A stretch of DNA of 64,000 nt from Ruminiclostridium josui JCM 17888 (GTDB taxonomy: Bacteria; Bacillota; Clostridia; Acetivibrionales; DSM-1351): the NCBI RefSeq assembly GCF_000526495.1, contig NZ_JAGE01000001.1, forward strand, positions 680,001 through 744,000. Reading direction: 5' to 3'. Position 1 is the stretch's first letter, and each line of letters starts with the position of its first letter. Positions 1 to 10,181 of the stretch are shown here, in pieces. The notes beneath the pieces are model-generated. The model did no database searches. It was not told the origin of the DNA and saw only the letters and a program-made list of their open reading frames with translations. A program made the translations under genes and the position numbers.

Positions 1-3
1 CTA

Positions 4-122
4 TGTCAATACTTTTTTTATTGGAAGTTTTTAGTTACGCTCATTACTTCATATCTGTAAAATAAAGTATTTCCTGTCGTGACAGCTTGATTATAATACC
101 ATGTTTGCTATCTGCCTGTCAA
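4..122 (-). promoter_or_regulatory. Tandem strong promoters reading out of the left edge
   Basis: On the minus strand a TTGACA box (117-122) is followed after 18 bases by TATTAT (93-98), a good vegetative promoter. A second TTGACA box lies at 4-9, with its -10 beyond the window. Short repeats of the form AAGCTGTCA precede each. Closely stacked strong promoters of this type are usual upstream of rRNA or tRNA operons, so a stable-RNA operon to the left is an inference. Positions 1-296 hold no gene that I can see. Confidence 0.5.
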
Positions 123-296
123 CACTTTTTACTACTTAAATTAAGAGATTATTTTATAGTGTCTCCCTCGCTGACAGCTTGTTTAGTTTAACACCGGAAT
201 AGTTTTATTTCAACGTCTCTTAATTCTGTTGAAACCAATAAAACTAATTTAGATGTCCTTTTCTTTATTATTCACACTTTTGTCCAATTTTATTTT

Positions 297-908
297 CTAT
301 TTACTAAAGTTTAAATCTAGTTTATTAACTTCCTGTTTAAGCGTGAGCATGTCTTGCCCATAGACATCTTTAAGCGATCTGTTATATATAATGCTTGCAG
401 GGTGATATAAGGGAAAGAGCTTATATACTTTTCCTGACAGATTACATTCCTGTAATGTACCATGCATATCTCCTATTGAAATTCCAAAATCGTTTGTTAT
501 AGCTTTAAGCGGTACATTCCCAAGGGTGACTATAATCTGTGGATTTATTAAATGTATTTCTTTATGTAACCATATCTGGTTTTCCTTTATATCCTTCATT
601 GTTGCAGGTCTGTTAACTACTCTCTGAGTCTTTGGATTTAATCTTCTAAGCCTGTACTTTATTGCATTTGTTATATATAGATCGTCTCTGCTTATTTTTA
701 ATACTTCTATAAATTCATTAAGGTTTTTCCCTGCTGCACCTACAAAGGGTTTTCCTTGTTTAACTTCATCTTTGCCCGGTGCTTCTCCAATTATTACAAT
801 AGGGCTGTCAATACGGCCATAACCTAGCACTATTTCTTTATCTTTGAATTCTTGTACATATTCATAGCATAGTTGTTCTAAGTTGTTTTGTATTGTATTT
901 TTAATCAA
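297..908 (-). CDS. Uracil-DNA glycosylase superfamily protein, second copy (no obvious Fe-S cysteines)
   Basis: 203 residues, resembling family 4/5 uracil-DNA glycosylases, which remove uracil from DNA and start base excision repair. Visible motifs are GEAPGKDE near the N terminus (the water-activating and binding loop) and YHPASIIYN near the C terminus (the HPA/S loop). Unlike its upstream neighbour, it lacks the N-terminal CxxC pair that helps hold the 4Fe-4S cluster in family 4, so it may be cluster-free. I start it at the TTG at 906-908: GGAGG lies five bases upstream and the preceding gene stops two bases before. A longer GTG start at 935 would overlap that gene. It forms a two-gene operon with the neighbour. 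Activity on uracil is inferred from the fold motifs only. Confidence 0.75.
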   Translation of the reverse strand: MIKNTIQNNLEQLCYEYVQEFKDKEIVLGYGRIDSPIVIIGEAPGKDEVKQGKPFVGAAGKNLNEFIEVLKISRDDLYITNAIKYRLRRLNPKTQRVVNRPATMKDIKENQIWLHKEIHLINPQIIVTLGNVPLKAITNDFGISIGDMHGTLQECNLSGKVYKLFPLYHPASIIYNRSLKDVYGQDMLTLKQEVNKLDLNFSK

Positions 909-909
909 A

Positions 910-1482
910 TTATCCTCCGGACTCTTCACTTTCAAGTTCTTTTATTTTCTTTTTTACTTCCTTCATATCCTTAAATAGTAGTTCCTTTTTGCTTTGATCT
1001 CTTAGTAATGCAGCTGGATGAAATGTAGGCATAATCCAGAATTTCTTTATCTCTATCCACCGTCCCCGTATTTGTGTTATTTTTATATCTCTGTCTATGA
1101 CATATTTTGCCGCAGTACTTCCAAGGCATACAATTATACGAGGTCTTATTAAGGATACCTGATTTCTCAAATATGGCAAACATTTTTCTGCCTCCTCTTC
1201 ACTTGGTACCCTGTTATTTGGCGGCCTGCATTTCACAACGTTAGCAATATAGTATTCATCAGGTTTAAATTTTAAAGCTTCAAGTAATGTATCTAAAAGC
1301 TGTCCTGCCGGACCAACAAAGGGTAATCCCCGAATATCCTCCTGCTCTCCTGGTCCTTCTCCTATGAACATTATTGGAGCACGTGGATTTCCTCTTCCTA
1401 TCACTATATTTGTTCTGGTTCCGGCAAGGTCACAATTTCTACAATTAGCACATGTAGAATTAAGCTGATCCCAGTTCAACAA
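910..1482 (-). CDS. Uracil-DNA glycosylase, family 4 (Fe-S type)
   Basis: 190 residues, the usual length for family 4 uracil-DNA glycosylase (the Thermotoga/Archaeoglobus type). The N-terminal CANCRNC cysteines, together with later cysteines (KCRPP and the EKC segment), fit the 4Fe-4S ligands. GEGPGEQED and FHPAALLR match the two active-site motifs, and GLPFVGPAG matches the uracil pocket. It excises uracil produced by cytosine deamination or dUTP incorporation in cytoplasmic DNA. It is first in a two-gene operon with a paralogue whose TTG start lies just beyond its stop codon. The product family is well supported. Confidence 0.9.
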   Translation of the reverse strand: MLNWDQLNSTCANCRNCDLAGTRTNIVIGRGNPRAPIMFIGEGPGEQEDIRGLPFVGPAGQLLDTLLEALKFKPDEYYIANVVKCRPPNNRVPSEEEAEKCLPYLRNQVSLIRPRIIVCLGSTAAKYVIDRDIKITQIRGRWIEIKKFWIMPTFHPAALLRDQSKKELLFKDMKEVKKKIKELESEESGG

Positions 1483-1639
1483 ATTAACTCATCCTTCTAT
1501 AGTTATTATAGTACAACTACATAACATTATAATCTATAATATAAAAATAGTCAGCAAGCCTTTTGTAACCATAATCTAAGATAGGTTATCATAAGCAAGC
1601 CAACTATTTTCCTATTGCATAACAAACTTAATATTTTAT

Positions 1640-2872
1640 TTAAACCTTGAGCCTTGTTTTAAATCTCTCTACAGCGGCCTGTGTATTTTCCTTGCTTCCG
1701 AATGCAGTCAGTCTGAAATACCCCTGTCCGCTTGGTCCAAAGCCTACTCCGGGAGTTCCAACTATATTGGCCTCATTTAGAAGTTTATCAAAGAACGCCC
1801 AAGAATCCATTTTATTTGGAGTCTGCATCCAGATATACGGTGCATTTACTCCTCCAAATACCTTTATTCCTATGCTCTCTAACCCATTTTTTATGATAGA
1901 TGCATTTGTTAAATAATAAGATATTGTTTCCTTTACCTGCTTTTGGCCTTCTTCTGAGTATACAGCCTCTGCTCCTCTCTGAACAATATAGGATACCCCA
2001 TTGAATTTTGTTGCCTGTCTTCTGTACCAAAGTCTGTTGAGCCCTATTTCACTGCCATCTGTAGTATAGGCTTTCAATTCTTTTGGTATTACCATATAAG
2101 CACATCTTGTTCCTGTAAATCCTGCAGTTTTTGAAAAGCTTCTGAATTCTATAGCTACTTCTTTTGCTCCTTCTATTTCGTAAATGCTGTGAGGAACATC
2201 CTTTTCACTAATGAAAGCTTCATATGCAGAATCAAATAGTATTATCGACTTGTTTTTTGCAGCATAATCTACCCAAACTTTTAACTGTTCCTTTGTAAGG
2301 GTAGTTCCTGTAGGATTGTTTGGAAGGCACAAATATATAAGGTCTACTTTTTCTTTTGGAAGTTCCGGAACAAAACCGTTTTCAGCAGTACATGGAAGGT
2401 AGGTTACGTTAGTCCATTTTCCGTCAATGTATTCTCCTGTTCTTCCAGCCATAACATTGGAGTCAACGTAAACAGGATAAACAGGATCCGTAACTGCTAT
2501 TCTTGAATTTAAGCCAAAAAGTTCCTGGATATTAGCTGTATCACTTTTGGCACCATCACTTACAAATACTTCATCGTATCCTATTGAGATGCCTCTTTTT
2601 TGGTAATCATTCTCAACTATCTTATTAATAAGGAAATCATATCCTTCGTACTCAGGATACCCTTTAAAGGTTTCTATTCTGGACATATCGTCAACAGCCT
2701 TATGCATTGCATCTATACATGCCATAGGAAGGGGACGGGTTACATCTCCGATACCAAGCCTTATAATCTCTGCACTAGGGTTTTGTTCTTTAAACACTGC
2801 AACTCTTTTACCAATCTCCGCAAATAGATAATTTCCGGGTAATTTTAAATGGTTTTCATTTACTATTGCCAT
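1640..2872 (-). CDS. dapL: LL-diaminopimelate aminotransferase
   Basis: 410 residues, a fold-type I PLP aminotransferase that converts tetrahydrodipicolinate directly to LL-diaminopimelate in lysine and peptidoglycan synthesis. The opening residues ([16 protein letters not shown]) are characteristic of DapL, as is the LPNNPTGT segment. The [12 protein letters not shown] segment contains the PLP lysine. I use the second of two ATGs (2870-2872), eight bases from AGAGGG; the upstream ATG at 2878 is too close to it. It follows dapF in the same operon, which suits the pathway: DapF epimerises the DapL product. DapL replaces the acylated DapD/C/E route in many Clostridia. Confidence 0.95.
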   Translation of the reverse strand: MAIVNENHLKLPGNYLFAEIGKRVAVFKEQNPSAEIIRLGIGDVTRPLPMACIDAMHKAVDDMSRIETFKGYPEYEGYDFLINKIVENDYQKRGISIGYDEVFVSDGAKSDTANIQELFGLNSRIAVTDPVYPVYVDSNVMAGRTGEYIDGKWTNVTYLPCTAENGFVPELPKEKVDLIYLCLPNNPTGTTLTKEQLKVWVDYAAKNKSIILFDSAYEAFISEKDVPHSIYEIEGAKEVAIEFRSFSKTAGFTGTRCAYMVIPKELKAYTTDGSEIGLNRLWYRRQATKFNGVSYIVQRGAEAVYSEEGQKQVKETISYYLTNASIIKNGLESIGIKVFGGVNAPYIWMQTPNKMDSWAFFDKLLNEANIVGTPGVGFGPSGQGYFRLTAFGSKENTQAAVERFKTRLKV

Positions 2873-2921
2873 ATTCATATCCCTCTTTTCTACTAATAAT
2901 ATATAATTTTTTATTATTTAT

Positions 2922-3755
2922 TTAGATTTCTATTTCTCCCTCGAATACCTTTTCCGCAGGCCCTGTCATGTACACATGATTGTCCTTTTCGGACCATTCA
3001 ATAAATAAATCTCCACCAAGGAGTTTTACAGTTGCAGCTCTTTCAGATAAACCATTTAATACCGAAGCTACAAGTACAGCACTGGCACCTGTTCCACAAG
3101 CAAGGGTTTCCCCTGCCCCTCTTTCCCACACTCTCATTTTTAGTGTAGTTCTGTCTATGATTTCAACAAATTCAGCATTTACCTTTCTGGGAAACAGTTT
3201 ATGTGTTTCCATCTTTGGTCCCACTTCATATAAAGGAAAGTTTACGGTGTCATCTACATATGTAATAGCATGTGGATTCCCCATGGATACAGCTGTAACC
3301 TTGTAGACGTTGCCGTCAATTTCAACGCTCTCGGATATAAATCTATCTTTGTCACTATCAACAGGTATTTTCTTAGGCTCCAATATAGGTTCACCCATAT
3401 CTACTCTTACCTGTACTACTTTATTATCCTCAACCCTTAAATCAAGAACCTTAATACCCGCTAAAGTCTCTATTGTAAGATTCCTTTTGTCTGTCAATCC
3501 ATTATCAAATACATATTTCCCAACACAACGTATAGCATTTCCACACATTTCAGATTCTGAACCATCCGAATTAAACATTCTCATTCTAAAGTCAGCTATA
3601 TCCGATTTCATTATAAGTACTAATCCGTCTGAGCCGATTCCGAAATGTCTATCGCTTACTTTTTTTGCAACTTCTGATGGGTTCGCAATTAGATTTTTCG
3701 TGCAATTCACATATATATAGTCGTTTCCAAGTCCCTGCATTTTTGTAAATCTCAT
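2922..3755 (-). CDS. dapF: Diaminopimelate epimerase
   Basis: 277 residues, a cofactor-independent epimerase that converts LL- to meso-diaminopimelate. The two catalytic cysteines are visible in the motifs [11 protein letters not shown] and [10 protein letters not shown], and the N-terminal [10 protein letters not shown] is typical. The chosen ATG lies eight bases after AAAGGAG; an ATG seven codons earlier lacks a ribosome binding site. It is the promoter-proximal gene of a dapF-dapL pair with a spacer of about 50 bases, transcribed divergently from the mannosyltransferase gene. The complete two-cysteine site implies an active enzyme. Confidence 0.95.
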   Translation of the reverse strand: MRFTKMQGLGNDYIYVNCTKNLIANPSEVAKKVSDRHFGIGSDGLVLIMKSDIADFRMRMFNSDGSESEMCGNAIRCVGKYVFDNGLTDKRNLTIETLAGIKVLDLRVEDNKVVQVRVDMGEPILEPKKIPVDSDKDRFISESVEIDGNVYKVTAVSMGNPHAITYVDDTVNFPLYEVGPKMETHKLFPRKVNAEFVEIIDRTTLKMRVWERGAGETLACGTGASAVLVASVLNGLSERAATVKLLGGDLFIEWSEKDNHVYMTGPAEKVFEGEIEI

Positions 3756-3894
3756 TTCATCTTCTCCTTTCTTCATACTTGTAACAATCTTATGTAAATT
3801 TAATTAATTGCTTTATCAAATTAACTTGTTCATATTATAACATACCTTTTAAGTTTTACAACGAAATCAACTCTTATACACTAACAACTATTAT

Positions 3895-3923
3895 TTGTAT
3901 TGTTTTACATACTATAATATAAT
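3895..3923 (+). promoter_or_regulatory. Promoter of the mannosyltransferase gene
   Basis: TTGTAT (3895-3900) and TATAAT (3918-3923) are separated by 17 bases, about 45 bases before the TTG start of the next gene. Confidence 0.5.
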
Positions 3924-3966
3924 TATGGTAAAACTTTTCAAATAAAAGTAATTGGAGGCATACTCT

Positions 3967-5943
3967 TTGAAAACGTATTTTAAGAATTTTTCCGATTTTA
4001 TTTCACATGTAAAAATGCCAGGTTTTGCAACTATGATGTTAAGTGTTATTTTTATATTCCTTATATGTATAGGAATATGGGGCTTTCTAAGAATCCGGAA
4101 TATTCAAAAGGGTAATCTGATAATTACCGAATACGGATTACTAAACAATGAAAAAGAAACAAAGCCTTTGTTTAAGCTCGTAAAAAAAGATTATATTATT
4201 ATGCTTGTTATGACTTTGCTATATGCAATTCCGGCTTTGTACAATCTAGGTGGTTTCAAGATACCTGAAACGCCATGGTCTCCTGCTGATAAAAATGACG
4301 GGTTTGTTGTAGACCTCGGAAGAGAAGTAGAGGTTGCGAAAGTTATGCTTTATCAGGGATATAACGAAGAAAAATATGACGGTACCAAGTTTAATATCAA
4401 GTTTTTAAATTCCAACGGTACATACTCAGAATCTGAGACTCTTGAAAAATCAGGCTTTTTTTCATGGAAAGTATCTACTAAGGAATTTAAGACAAGTAAA
4501 ATTCAGATTACTGCTGATAAATCCGGTGCTGCAATTAATGAGCTTGCTATATTTGAAAAGGGTTCAAATAAGCCTTTTGAAGTAAAAAATATAACTCCTG
4601 TAGAGCAAATAGCAAATAGTGCCGGGAAAAGCCCTGACGGAAAAGCTTATAAATTAAGTAATCTCCTTGATGAACAAGATAGAGTTGATTTTTATACTTT
4701 ATCATCAACTAGCACATATTTTGACGAAGTATTTTATCCAAGAACGGCTCTTGATTTCATTTATAAAGTCCATCCCTTCGAAAGAACTCATCCACCTCTT
4801 GGCAAATATTTCGTTATGATTGGTATGCTTATTTTTGGAGTAAACCCATTTGGCTGGAGAATTATAGGAACTTTATTTGGAGTAGCCATGATTCCTCTTA
4901 TGTACCTGTTTGGCTATAAAATATTCAAAAATAGATTCCTTGCATTTTGCACAGCTTTCTTTATGATGTTTGATTTTATGCATTTTGCTCAAACCAGAAT
5001 ATCTACAATTGACGTTTATGTTACCTTCTTTGTTATTTTAATGTACTATTTCATTTATGACTATTTTGCCAAAAAATCATACAAGGCCGGCTTAAAAAAG
5101 TCCTTAAAACCTCTTTTTCTTTGTGGCCTGATATTTGGTATAGGTATTGCTACTAAATGGATAGCAATGTATGCTGCTGTGGGTATTTTCCTTATTTTTG
5201 TTATTGTAAAGCTTGACGAGATTGTTTATTATATGGCCTATAAAAAAAGTGGTCTTTCATCGGATTTATTTAGCAAATTCTGGAGTAAGTATTTTTTTAA
5301 AACTGCATTATTTTGTGTTTTGTTTTTCATAATAATACCCGGCATAATTTATTTTGCTTCATATACATCTATAATGCAGGTTCCCGGAAATGGTATTAAA
5401 GAGTTCTTTAACAATCAGTCTTATATGTACAGTTTCCACAATGATTTAAATGCTAAGCATGATTATTCTTCTCAGTGGTTTGAATGGCCCGTAATGATCA
5501 AGCCTATTTGGTATTATGGCTCTAAAGCACTTGCTGCAGAAAAATTAACTTCTAGTATCATTTGCATGGGAAACCCATTAATCTGGTGGATTAGCATACC
5601 GTCATTAATTGCAGGAATAATTGTTGCAATTAAGAGAAAAGACAAATATATGCTTGTTCCTATTTTCGGTGCTTTATTTCAGTATATTCCTTGGATGGTA
5701 GTGCGCAGAATGGCCTTTATCTATCATTACTTTTCCGTTGTTCCTTTTCTTATAATTATCATTGTATACTTAATCAAAGTATTCCTGGAACTTGGAGGGA
5801 ATACGAAAAAGATTGTATATACTTATTTAGCATTGACAGCAATAATTTTCATAATGTATTACCCTATTTTATCAGGTATGATTGTGCCCAGATGGTATGC
5901 AAGTATGCTACAATTGTTCCCAGGCTGGAGTTTCAGATATTAA
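3967..5943 (+). CDS. PMT-family protein O-mannosyltransferase-like membrane protein
   Basis: 658 residues with many hydrophobic segments, belonging to the dolichyl-phosphate-mannose-protein mannosyltransferase (GT39/PMT) superfamily. The first loop after two N-terminal membrane segments contains a soluble discoidin-like stretch (about residues 85-205). It is followed by the family signature FERTHPPLGKYF and the acidic DFMHFAQTR loop. Such enzymes move mannose from a polyprenyl-phosphate carrier to proteins outside the membrane. I place the start at TTG 3967, eight bases from GGAGG; the in-frame TTG at 3952 overlaps that site. It is a single-gene unit ended by a strong hairpin. Substrate and sugar are not determined by the sequence. 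Confidence 0.85.
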   Translation: MKTYFKNFSDFISHVKMPGFATMMLSVIFIFLICIGIWGFLRIRNIQKGNLIITEYGLLNNEKETKPLFKLVKKDYIIMLVMTLLYAIPALYNLGGFKIPETPWSPADKNDGFVVDLGREVEVAKVMLYQGYNEEKYDGTKFNIKFLNSNGTYSESETLEKSGFFSWKVSTKEFKTSKIQITADKSGAAINELAIFEKGSNKPFEVKNITPVEQIANSAGKSPDGKAYKLSNLLDEQDRVDFYTLSSTSTYFDEVFYPRTALDFIYKVHPFERTHPPLGKYFVMIGMLIFGVNPFGWRIIGTLFGVAMIPLMYLFGYKIFKNRFLAFCTAFFMMFDFMHFAQTRISTIDVYVTFFVILMYYFIYDYFAKKSYKAGLKKSLKPLFLCGLIFGIGIATKWIAMYAAVGIFLIFVIVKLDEIVYYMAYKKSGLSSDLFSKFWSKYFFKTALFCVLFFIIIPGIIYFASYTSIMQVPGNGIKEFFNNQSYMYSFHNDLNAKHDYSSQWFEWPVMIKPIWYYGSKALAAEKLTSSIICMGNPLIWWISIPSLIAGIIVAIKRKDKYMLVPIFGALFQYIPWMVVRRMAFIYHYFSVVPFLIIIIVYLIKVFLELGGNTKKIVYTYLALTAIIFIMYYPILSGMIVPRWYASMLQLFPGWSFRY

Positions 5944-5953
5944 CCATAATAAT

Positions 5954-5995
5954 AAAAGAAGGAAGTATATTTTTTGATATGCTTCCTTCTTTTTA
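5954..5995 (+). terminator. Intrinsic terminator after the mannosyltransferase gene
   Basis: AAAGAAGGAAG and CTTCCTTCTTT form an 11-bp stem, followed by a T run. It lies 10 bases after the stop codon. Confidence 0.85.
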
Positions 5996-6074
5996 TTTAT
6001 AAATCTAAATAATTTAAATTATACAACGTAAAAAGCCCTGCACACAGCTTCAATAGCGAATGCACAAGACTTTG

Positions 6075-6159
6075 TGGTGGAGGGAGATGGATTCGAACCA
6101 TCGAAGTCAGAGACAACAGATTTACAGTCTGCCCCCTTTGGCCACTCGGGAACCCCTCC
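6075..6159 (-). tRNA. tRNA-Tyr (anticodon GTA)
   Basis: 85 bases with a long variable arm, an encoded CCA end (6075-6077), the GGTTCGAATCC T-arm, and anticodon GTA at 6123-6125. It lies four bases downstream of tRNA-Thr, with which it is co-transcribed. Confidence 0.95.
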
Positions 6160-6162
6160 ATA

Positions 6163-6238
6163 TGGAGCTGGCGGACGGAATCGAACCCCCGACCTGCTGA
6201 TTACAAGTCAGCTGCTCTACCTGCTGAGCTACACCAGC
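6163..6238 (-). tRNA. tRNA-Thr (anticodon TGT)
   Basis: 76-base cloverleaf with a GCTGGTG/CGCCAGC acceptor stem, encoded CCA, and anticodon TGT at 6203-6205. It is first in the Thr-Tyr transcript. Confidence 0.95.
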
Positions 6239-6297
6239 ACACTTATAGCAGATACTTCTTCTTTTGTTGAGCAAGTGCTTCGCTCAACTGCCTGTCT

Positions 6298-6327
6298 ATA
6301 ATAACATGGGAATTGAGTAACTGTCAA
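6298..6327 (-). promoter_or_regulatory. Promoter of the tRNA-Thr/tRNA-Tyr unit
   Basis: TTGACA (6322-6327) and TATTAT (6298-6303) are spaced by 18 bases on the minus strand, 60 bases before tRNA-Thr. A small hairpin with TTGAGC/GCTCAA arms lies between the promoter and the tRNA. Confidence 0.75.
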
Positions 6328-6400
6328 CACTTTATTTTAAAAAATTTGCTGTTATTTTTAGGAATATTTTGAAAATGCAATTTTGATTTTTTTTAAAAAC

Positions 6401-6436
6401 AAAAAGCAACTTTCTTTATGTGAAAGTTGCTTTTTG
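6401..6436 (-). terminator. Terminator of the tRNA-Glu/tRNA-Asp unit
   Basis: AAAAAGCAACTTTC and GAAAGTTGCTTTTT form a near-perfect stem with a seven-base loop just beyond tRNA-Asp. It has T-rich flanks on both strands. Confidence 0.85.
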
Positions 6437-6447
6437 TATAATTTAAA

Positions 6448-6524
6448 TGGCGACCCGGAACGGGCTCGAACCGTCGACCTCCAGCGTGACAGGCTGGCAT
6501 TCTAACCAACTGAACTACCGGGCC
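6448..6524 (-). tRNA. tRNA-Asp (anticodon GTC)
   Basis: 77-base cloverleaf with acceptor stem GGCCCGG/CCGGGTC, encoded CCA, and anticodon GTC at 6488-6490. It follows tRNA-Glu by 17 bases. Confidence 0.95.
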
Positions 6525-6541
6525 ATTTCTTTAAATTATAA

Positions 6542-6616
6542 TGGTGACCCATAGGGGAGTCGAACCCCTGTTATCGCCGTGAAAGGGCGGTGTCTTAACC
6601 ACTTGACCAATGGGCC
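6542..6616 (-). tRNA. tRNA-Glu (anticodon TTC)
   Basis: 75-base cloverleaf with encoded CCA and anticodon TTC at 6581-6583. It is the first tRNA of a Glu-Asp transcript. Confidence 0.95.
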
Positions 6617-6657
6617 ATATTTATTTTTGGCGAGCACCTCGCCGACTGACAAAATAT

Positions 6658-6686
6658 ATTGTAACGGGACATAGCTTAAAAGTCAA
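6658..6686 (-). promoter_or_regulatory. Promoter of the tRNA-Glu/tRNA-Asp unit
   Basis: TTGACT (6681-6686) and TACAAT (6658-6663) are separated by 17 bases on the minus strand. A GGCGAG/CTCGCC mini-hairpin lies between the promoter and tRNA-Glu. Confidence 0.75.
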
Positions 6687-7053
6687 GCAATTTTTTATCT
6701 TTTTTTTAAGTTATAAATTTCCATCTGAAAAGTGTACTTGCTATCCCTACTCCCGACTTATTATACCTCATTTCTGGTAAGGTTAATCATCTCTATTTCT
6801 TTCTTGAAACATTTTTATGCTTTTATAGTAAGCTATTATTTTGATAAACATATTATATTTGAATATGTTTACCTGCGGCAATATAACGTATATCTAAAAT
6901 TATGGTAGCATTTGTTAACGAATACCTTCTAGAAGCCCTAAAACCTATTCTGTAGCCCCAGTGTTTACTTTACCTATATTTATCTATCCAACTCACGTAG
7001 ATTTTATTATTTTCGTCATTATTCAGCTCTTTTCCAACGTTACTTTGCAAATC
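6687..7053. other. Non-coding stretch
   Basis: AT-rich spacer with no convincing open reading frame, RNA or repeat, except the -10/-35 edge already listed at its left. Confidence 0.5.
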
Positions 7054-7734
7054 CTATTTAAAGTTAAAAATCCCTTTCTGGCCTTTTCTCTGTCTAAATG
7101 CTATAAATTTGTCCACATCATCAATCTGAAAATAGATATTATTTTCAAATAGATATTTAAGAGGGTAGCCCGGAGGTTTTCCATATGAATGTCCTGGAAA
7201 AATACGCGTTTCCAGTGAAATATTTGATTTTATTTTCTGAATGCTTGTATACATTTCTCTCGCTGAAGCACCATTAGAAGTACAAATGCCACATCCTTCT
7301 ATAAATATAAAATCACCTGTAAATAGGTTGCCATCAACCAAATAACAAGTACTTCCAAAAGTATGTCCAGGTGTATGAATGTTCTTAATAGAAGTCTCCC
7401 CCAATTGAATGATATCCCCTTCACATATAGGGTTTAACTTTCTACACTTGAATTTATAATATTCAATTTCTTTTTTTGACATGTAAATATCTGCATTATA
7501 CTTTTTCGCAATTCTATCTGCCAGATTTGTATGGTCAAAATGAGAATGTGTCAAAAGTACTTTTGATATCACTACATTAGTCTCATGGATTTTATTAATT
7601 ATTTTATCCAATTCCCATGCAGGATCAATAATTGCAGCCTGTCCACTCGCTTCATCCACAATTATATAGCTATAATTAATAAAACTAATAAAGCTCAGTT
7701 TAAGGATATATAAATTTTGCTTTTTGTTCTTCAT
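7054..7734 (-). CDS. MBL-fold metallo-hydrolase (PksB/BaeB-like)
   Basis: 226 residues with the metallo-beta-lactamase zinc signature THSHFDH (about residues 82-88). Further ligands lie in TPGHTFGST, LFTGDFIF and FPGHSYG. The overall arrangement resembles the PksB/BaeB hydrolases linked to trans-AT polyketide clusters in Bacillus, and more loosely the glyoxalase II group. No polyketide genes are visible in the window, so the gene stands alone between two tRNA blocks. This is a common landing place for acquired genes. GGAAGTGC precedes the ATG. The hydrolase fold is sure; the substrate is unknown. Confidence 0.8.
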   Translation of the reverse strand: MKNKKQNLYILKLSFISFINYSYIIVDEASGQAAIIDPAWELDKIINKIHETNVVISKVLLTHSHFDHTNLADRIAKKYNADIYMSKKEIEYYKFKCRKLNPICEGDIIQLGETSIKNIHTPGHTFGSTCYLVDGNLFTGDFIFIEGCGICTSNGASAREMYTSIQKIKSNISLETRIFPGHSYGKPPGYPLKYLFENNIYFQIDDVDKFIAFRQRKGQKGIFNFK

Positions 7735-8114
7735 TTTTGCACTTCCTTAGTTTATACGTTTGAAGAATATTAAAAACTCCTCAACTTCCTATTCAATAGT
7801 TAACGTAACCCAACGATTAACAACTAATAAGTGCTTATAGCCTAAGTAAAAGCCAACATTTAATTTTTTAGAATCACAATGTTGCATTATTAGATTTAAA
7901 TTTTAGAAATAAAAATCTACGCTGAGAAGTAATATTGTTTCATTGTTGGGATAATTTGCTTGTTTCTATGATATATATATCAGTCCCCAATGTCAATATG
8001 AGTACCTTAGTATTTTAATATCAAAGTCTGTTTGAAAGTTGCAAACTTAGAACTATTAATTTAATCTACTCAGTATTCAAATTCAAATTCCTACAATCAT
8101 CCTTTTTAACAAGC
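7735..8114. other. Non-coding stretch
   Basis: AT-rich spacer between the metallo-hydrolase and the tRNA-Lys terminator. I see no gene or repeat. Confidence 0.5.
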
Positions 8115-8150
8115 AAAAAACCCTTGAAACATATTGTTTTCAAGGGTTTT
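8115..8150 (-). terminator. Terminator of tRNA-Lys
   Basis: AAAACCCTTGAAA and TTTCAAGGGTTTT arms with a short loop, followed by a T run on the minus strand, directly after tRNA-Lys. Confidence 0.85.
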
Positions 8151-8153
8151 TAT

Positions 8154-8229
8154 TGGTGACCCATCGCAGATTCGAACTGCGGACACCTTGATTAAAAGTC
8201 AAGTGCTCTGCCAACTGAGCTAATGGGTC
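8154..8229 (-). tRNA. tRNA-Lys (anticodon TTT)
   Basis: 76-base cloverleaf with acceptor GACCCAT/ATGGGTC, encoded CCA, and anticodon TTT at 8194-8196. It has its own promoter and terminator. Confidence 0.95.
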
Positions 8230-8257
8230 ATGCAAGTTTTCCGAACCACAAGTATAA

Positions 8258-8286
8258 ATATTACTTAATAAATTAACTTTTGTCAA
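8258..8286 (-). promoter_or_regulatory. Promoter of tRNA-Lys
   Basis: TTGACA (8281-8286) and TAATAT (8258-8263) are separated by 17 bases on the minus strand. Confidence 0.75.
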
Positions 8287-8381
8287 CTCATTTTTTAAAA
8301 AAATGTGAACTTTTTTCTAAAAAAAATAAAATATAATGGCAAAATGTCATTATATTTTATTTTTTTTCTGAACATTCTATA

Positions 8382-9668
<1,287 letters not shown>

Positions 9669-9834
9669 CTATTCATAAATGTTCAACCCAGATCAAAATA
9701 TTATTTCTAATTGATATGTATATTTTGCTAATTCAACCCATTAAATTATATCGTAGTGAAATTTATAATTCAACATAAAGTAATACAGACATATACTTAG
9801 TATTTACTTTTACCTAAGATATATTATTACACAC

Positions 9835-9869
9835 AAAAAAATACCTGGAAATGGGACTCCAGGTATATA
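9835..9869 (-). terminator. Terminator after the DUF1858 gene
   Basis: ATACCTGGA and TCCAGGTAT form a 9-bp stem, followed on the minus strand by TTTTTTT. It lies about 10 bases after the stop. Confidence 0.85.
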
Positions 9870-9876
9870 TTAACAC

Positions 9877-10080
9877 CTATTTGTTTTCAAGATATTTATT
9901 TAAGTTTTCGATCAATTTATCGGCATCTATACCATGAATTGCACACGCATCTTCAATGCTCTCACCGGAAGATGATGGACAGCCAAGACAGTGCATACCG
10001 CTTTCAAGAAATATTGGAATTGTACCCTTATCCAAGTTTAATACATCAGAAATAATCATATCCTTAGTTACCTTAGCCAT
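9877..10080 (-). CDS. DUF1858 domain protein with CxxC motif
   Basis: 67 residues, matching the small DUF1858 family (ScdA N-terminal-like, hybrid-cluster-associated). MHCLGC gives the invariant HCxxC, and the opening ITKDMIISDVL-type helix is typical. Free-standing copies are common in anaerobes and are thought to bind metal or Fe-S, but no biochemical role is established. GGAGG precedes the ATG. It lies about 100 bases downstream of the fumarase genes on the same strand and may be co-transcribed with them. Confidence 0.8.
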   Translation of the reverse strand: MAKVTKDMIISDVLNLDKGTIPIFLESGMHCLGCPSSSGESIEDACAIHGIDADKLIENLNKYLENK

Positions 10081-10181
10081 TATGACAGAACCTCCTTATG
10101 ATATTATCAAATCAAATAATTGCTACTACCTCTGTATTATACACTATTCATTTTTAAAAATATACTATATTTAGAGCCAGT

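Noticed and set aside
6074-6301. 75-codon frame on the plus strand
   Set aside because: It runs antisense through tRNA-Tyr and tRNA-Thr and has no protein features.
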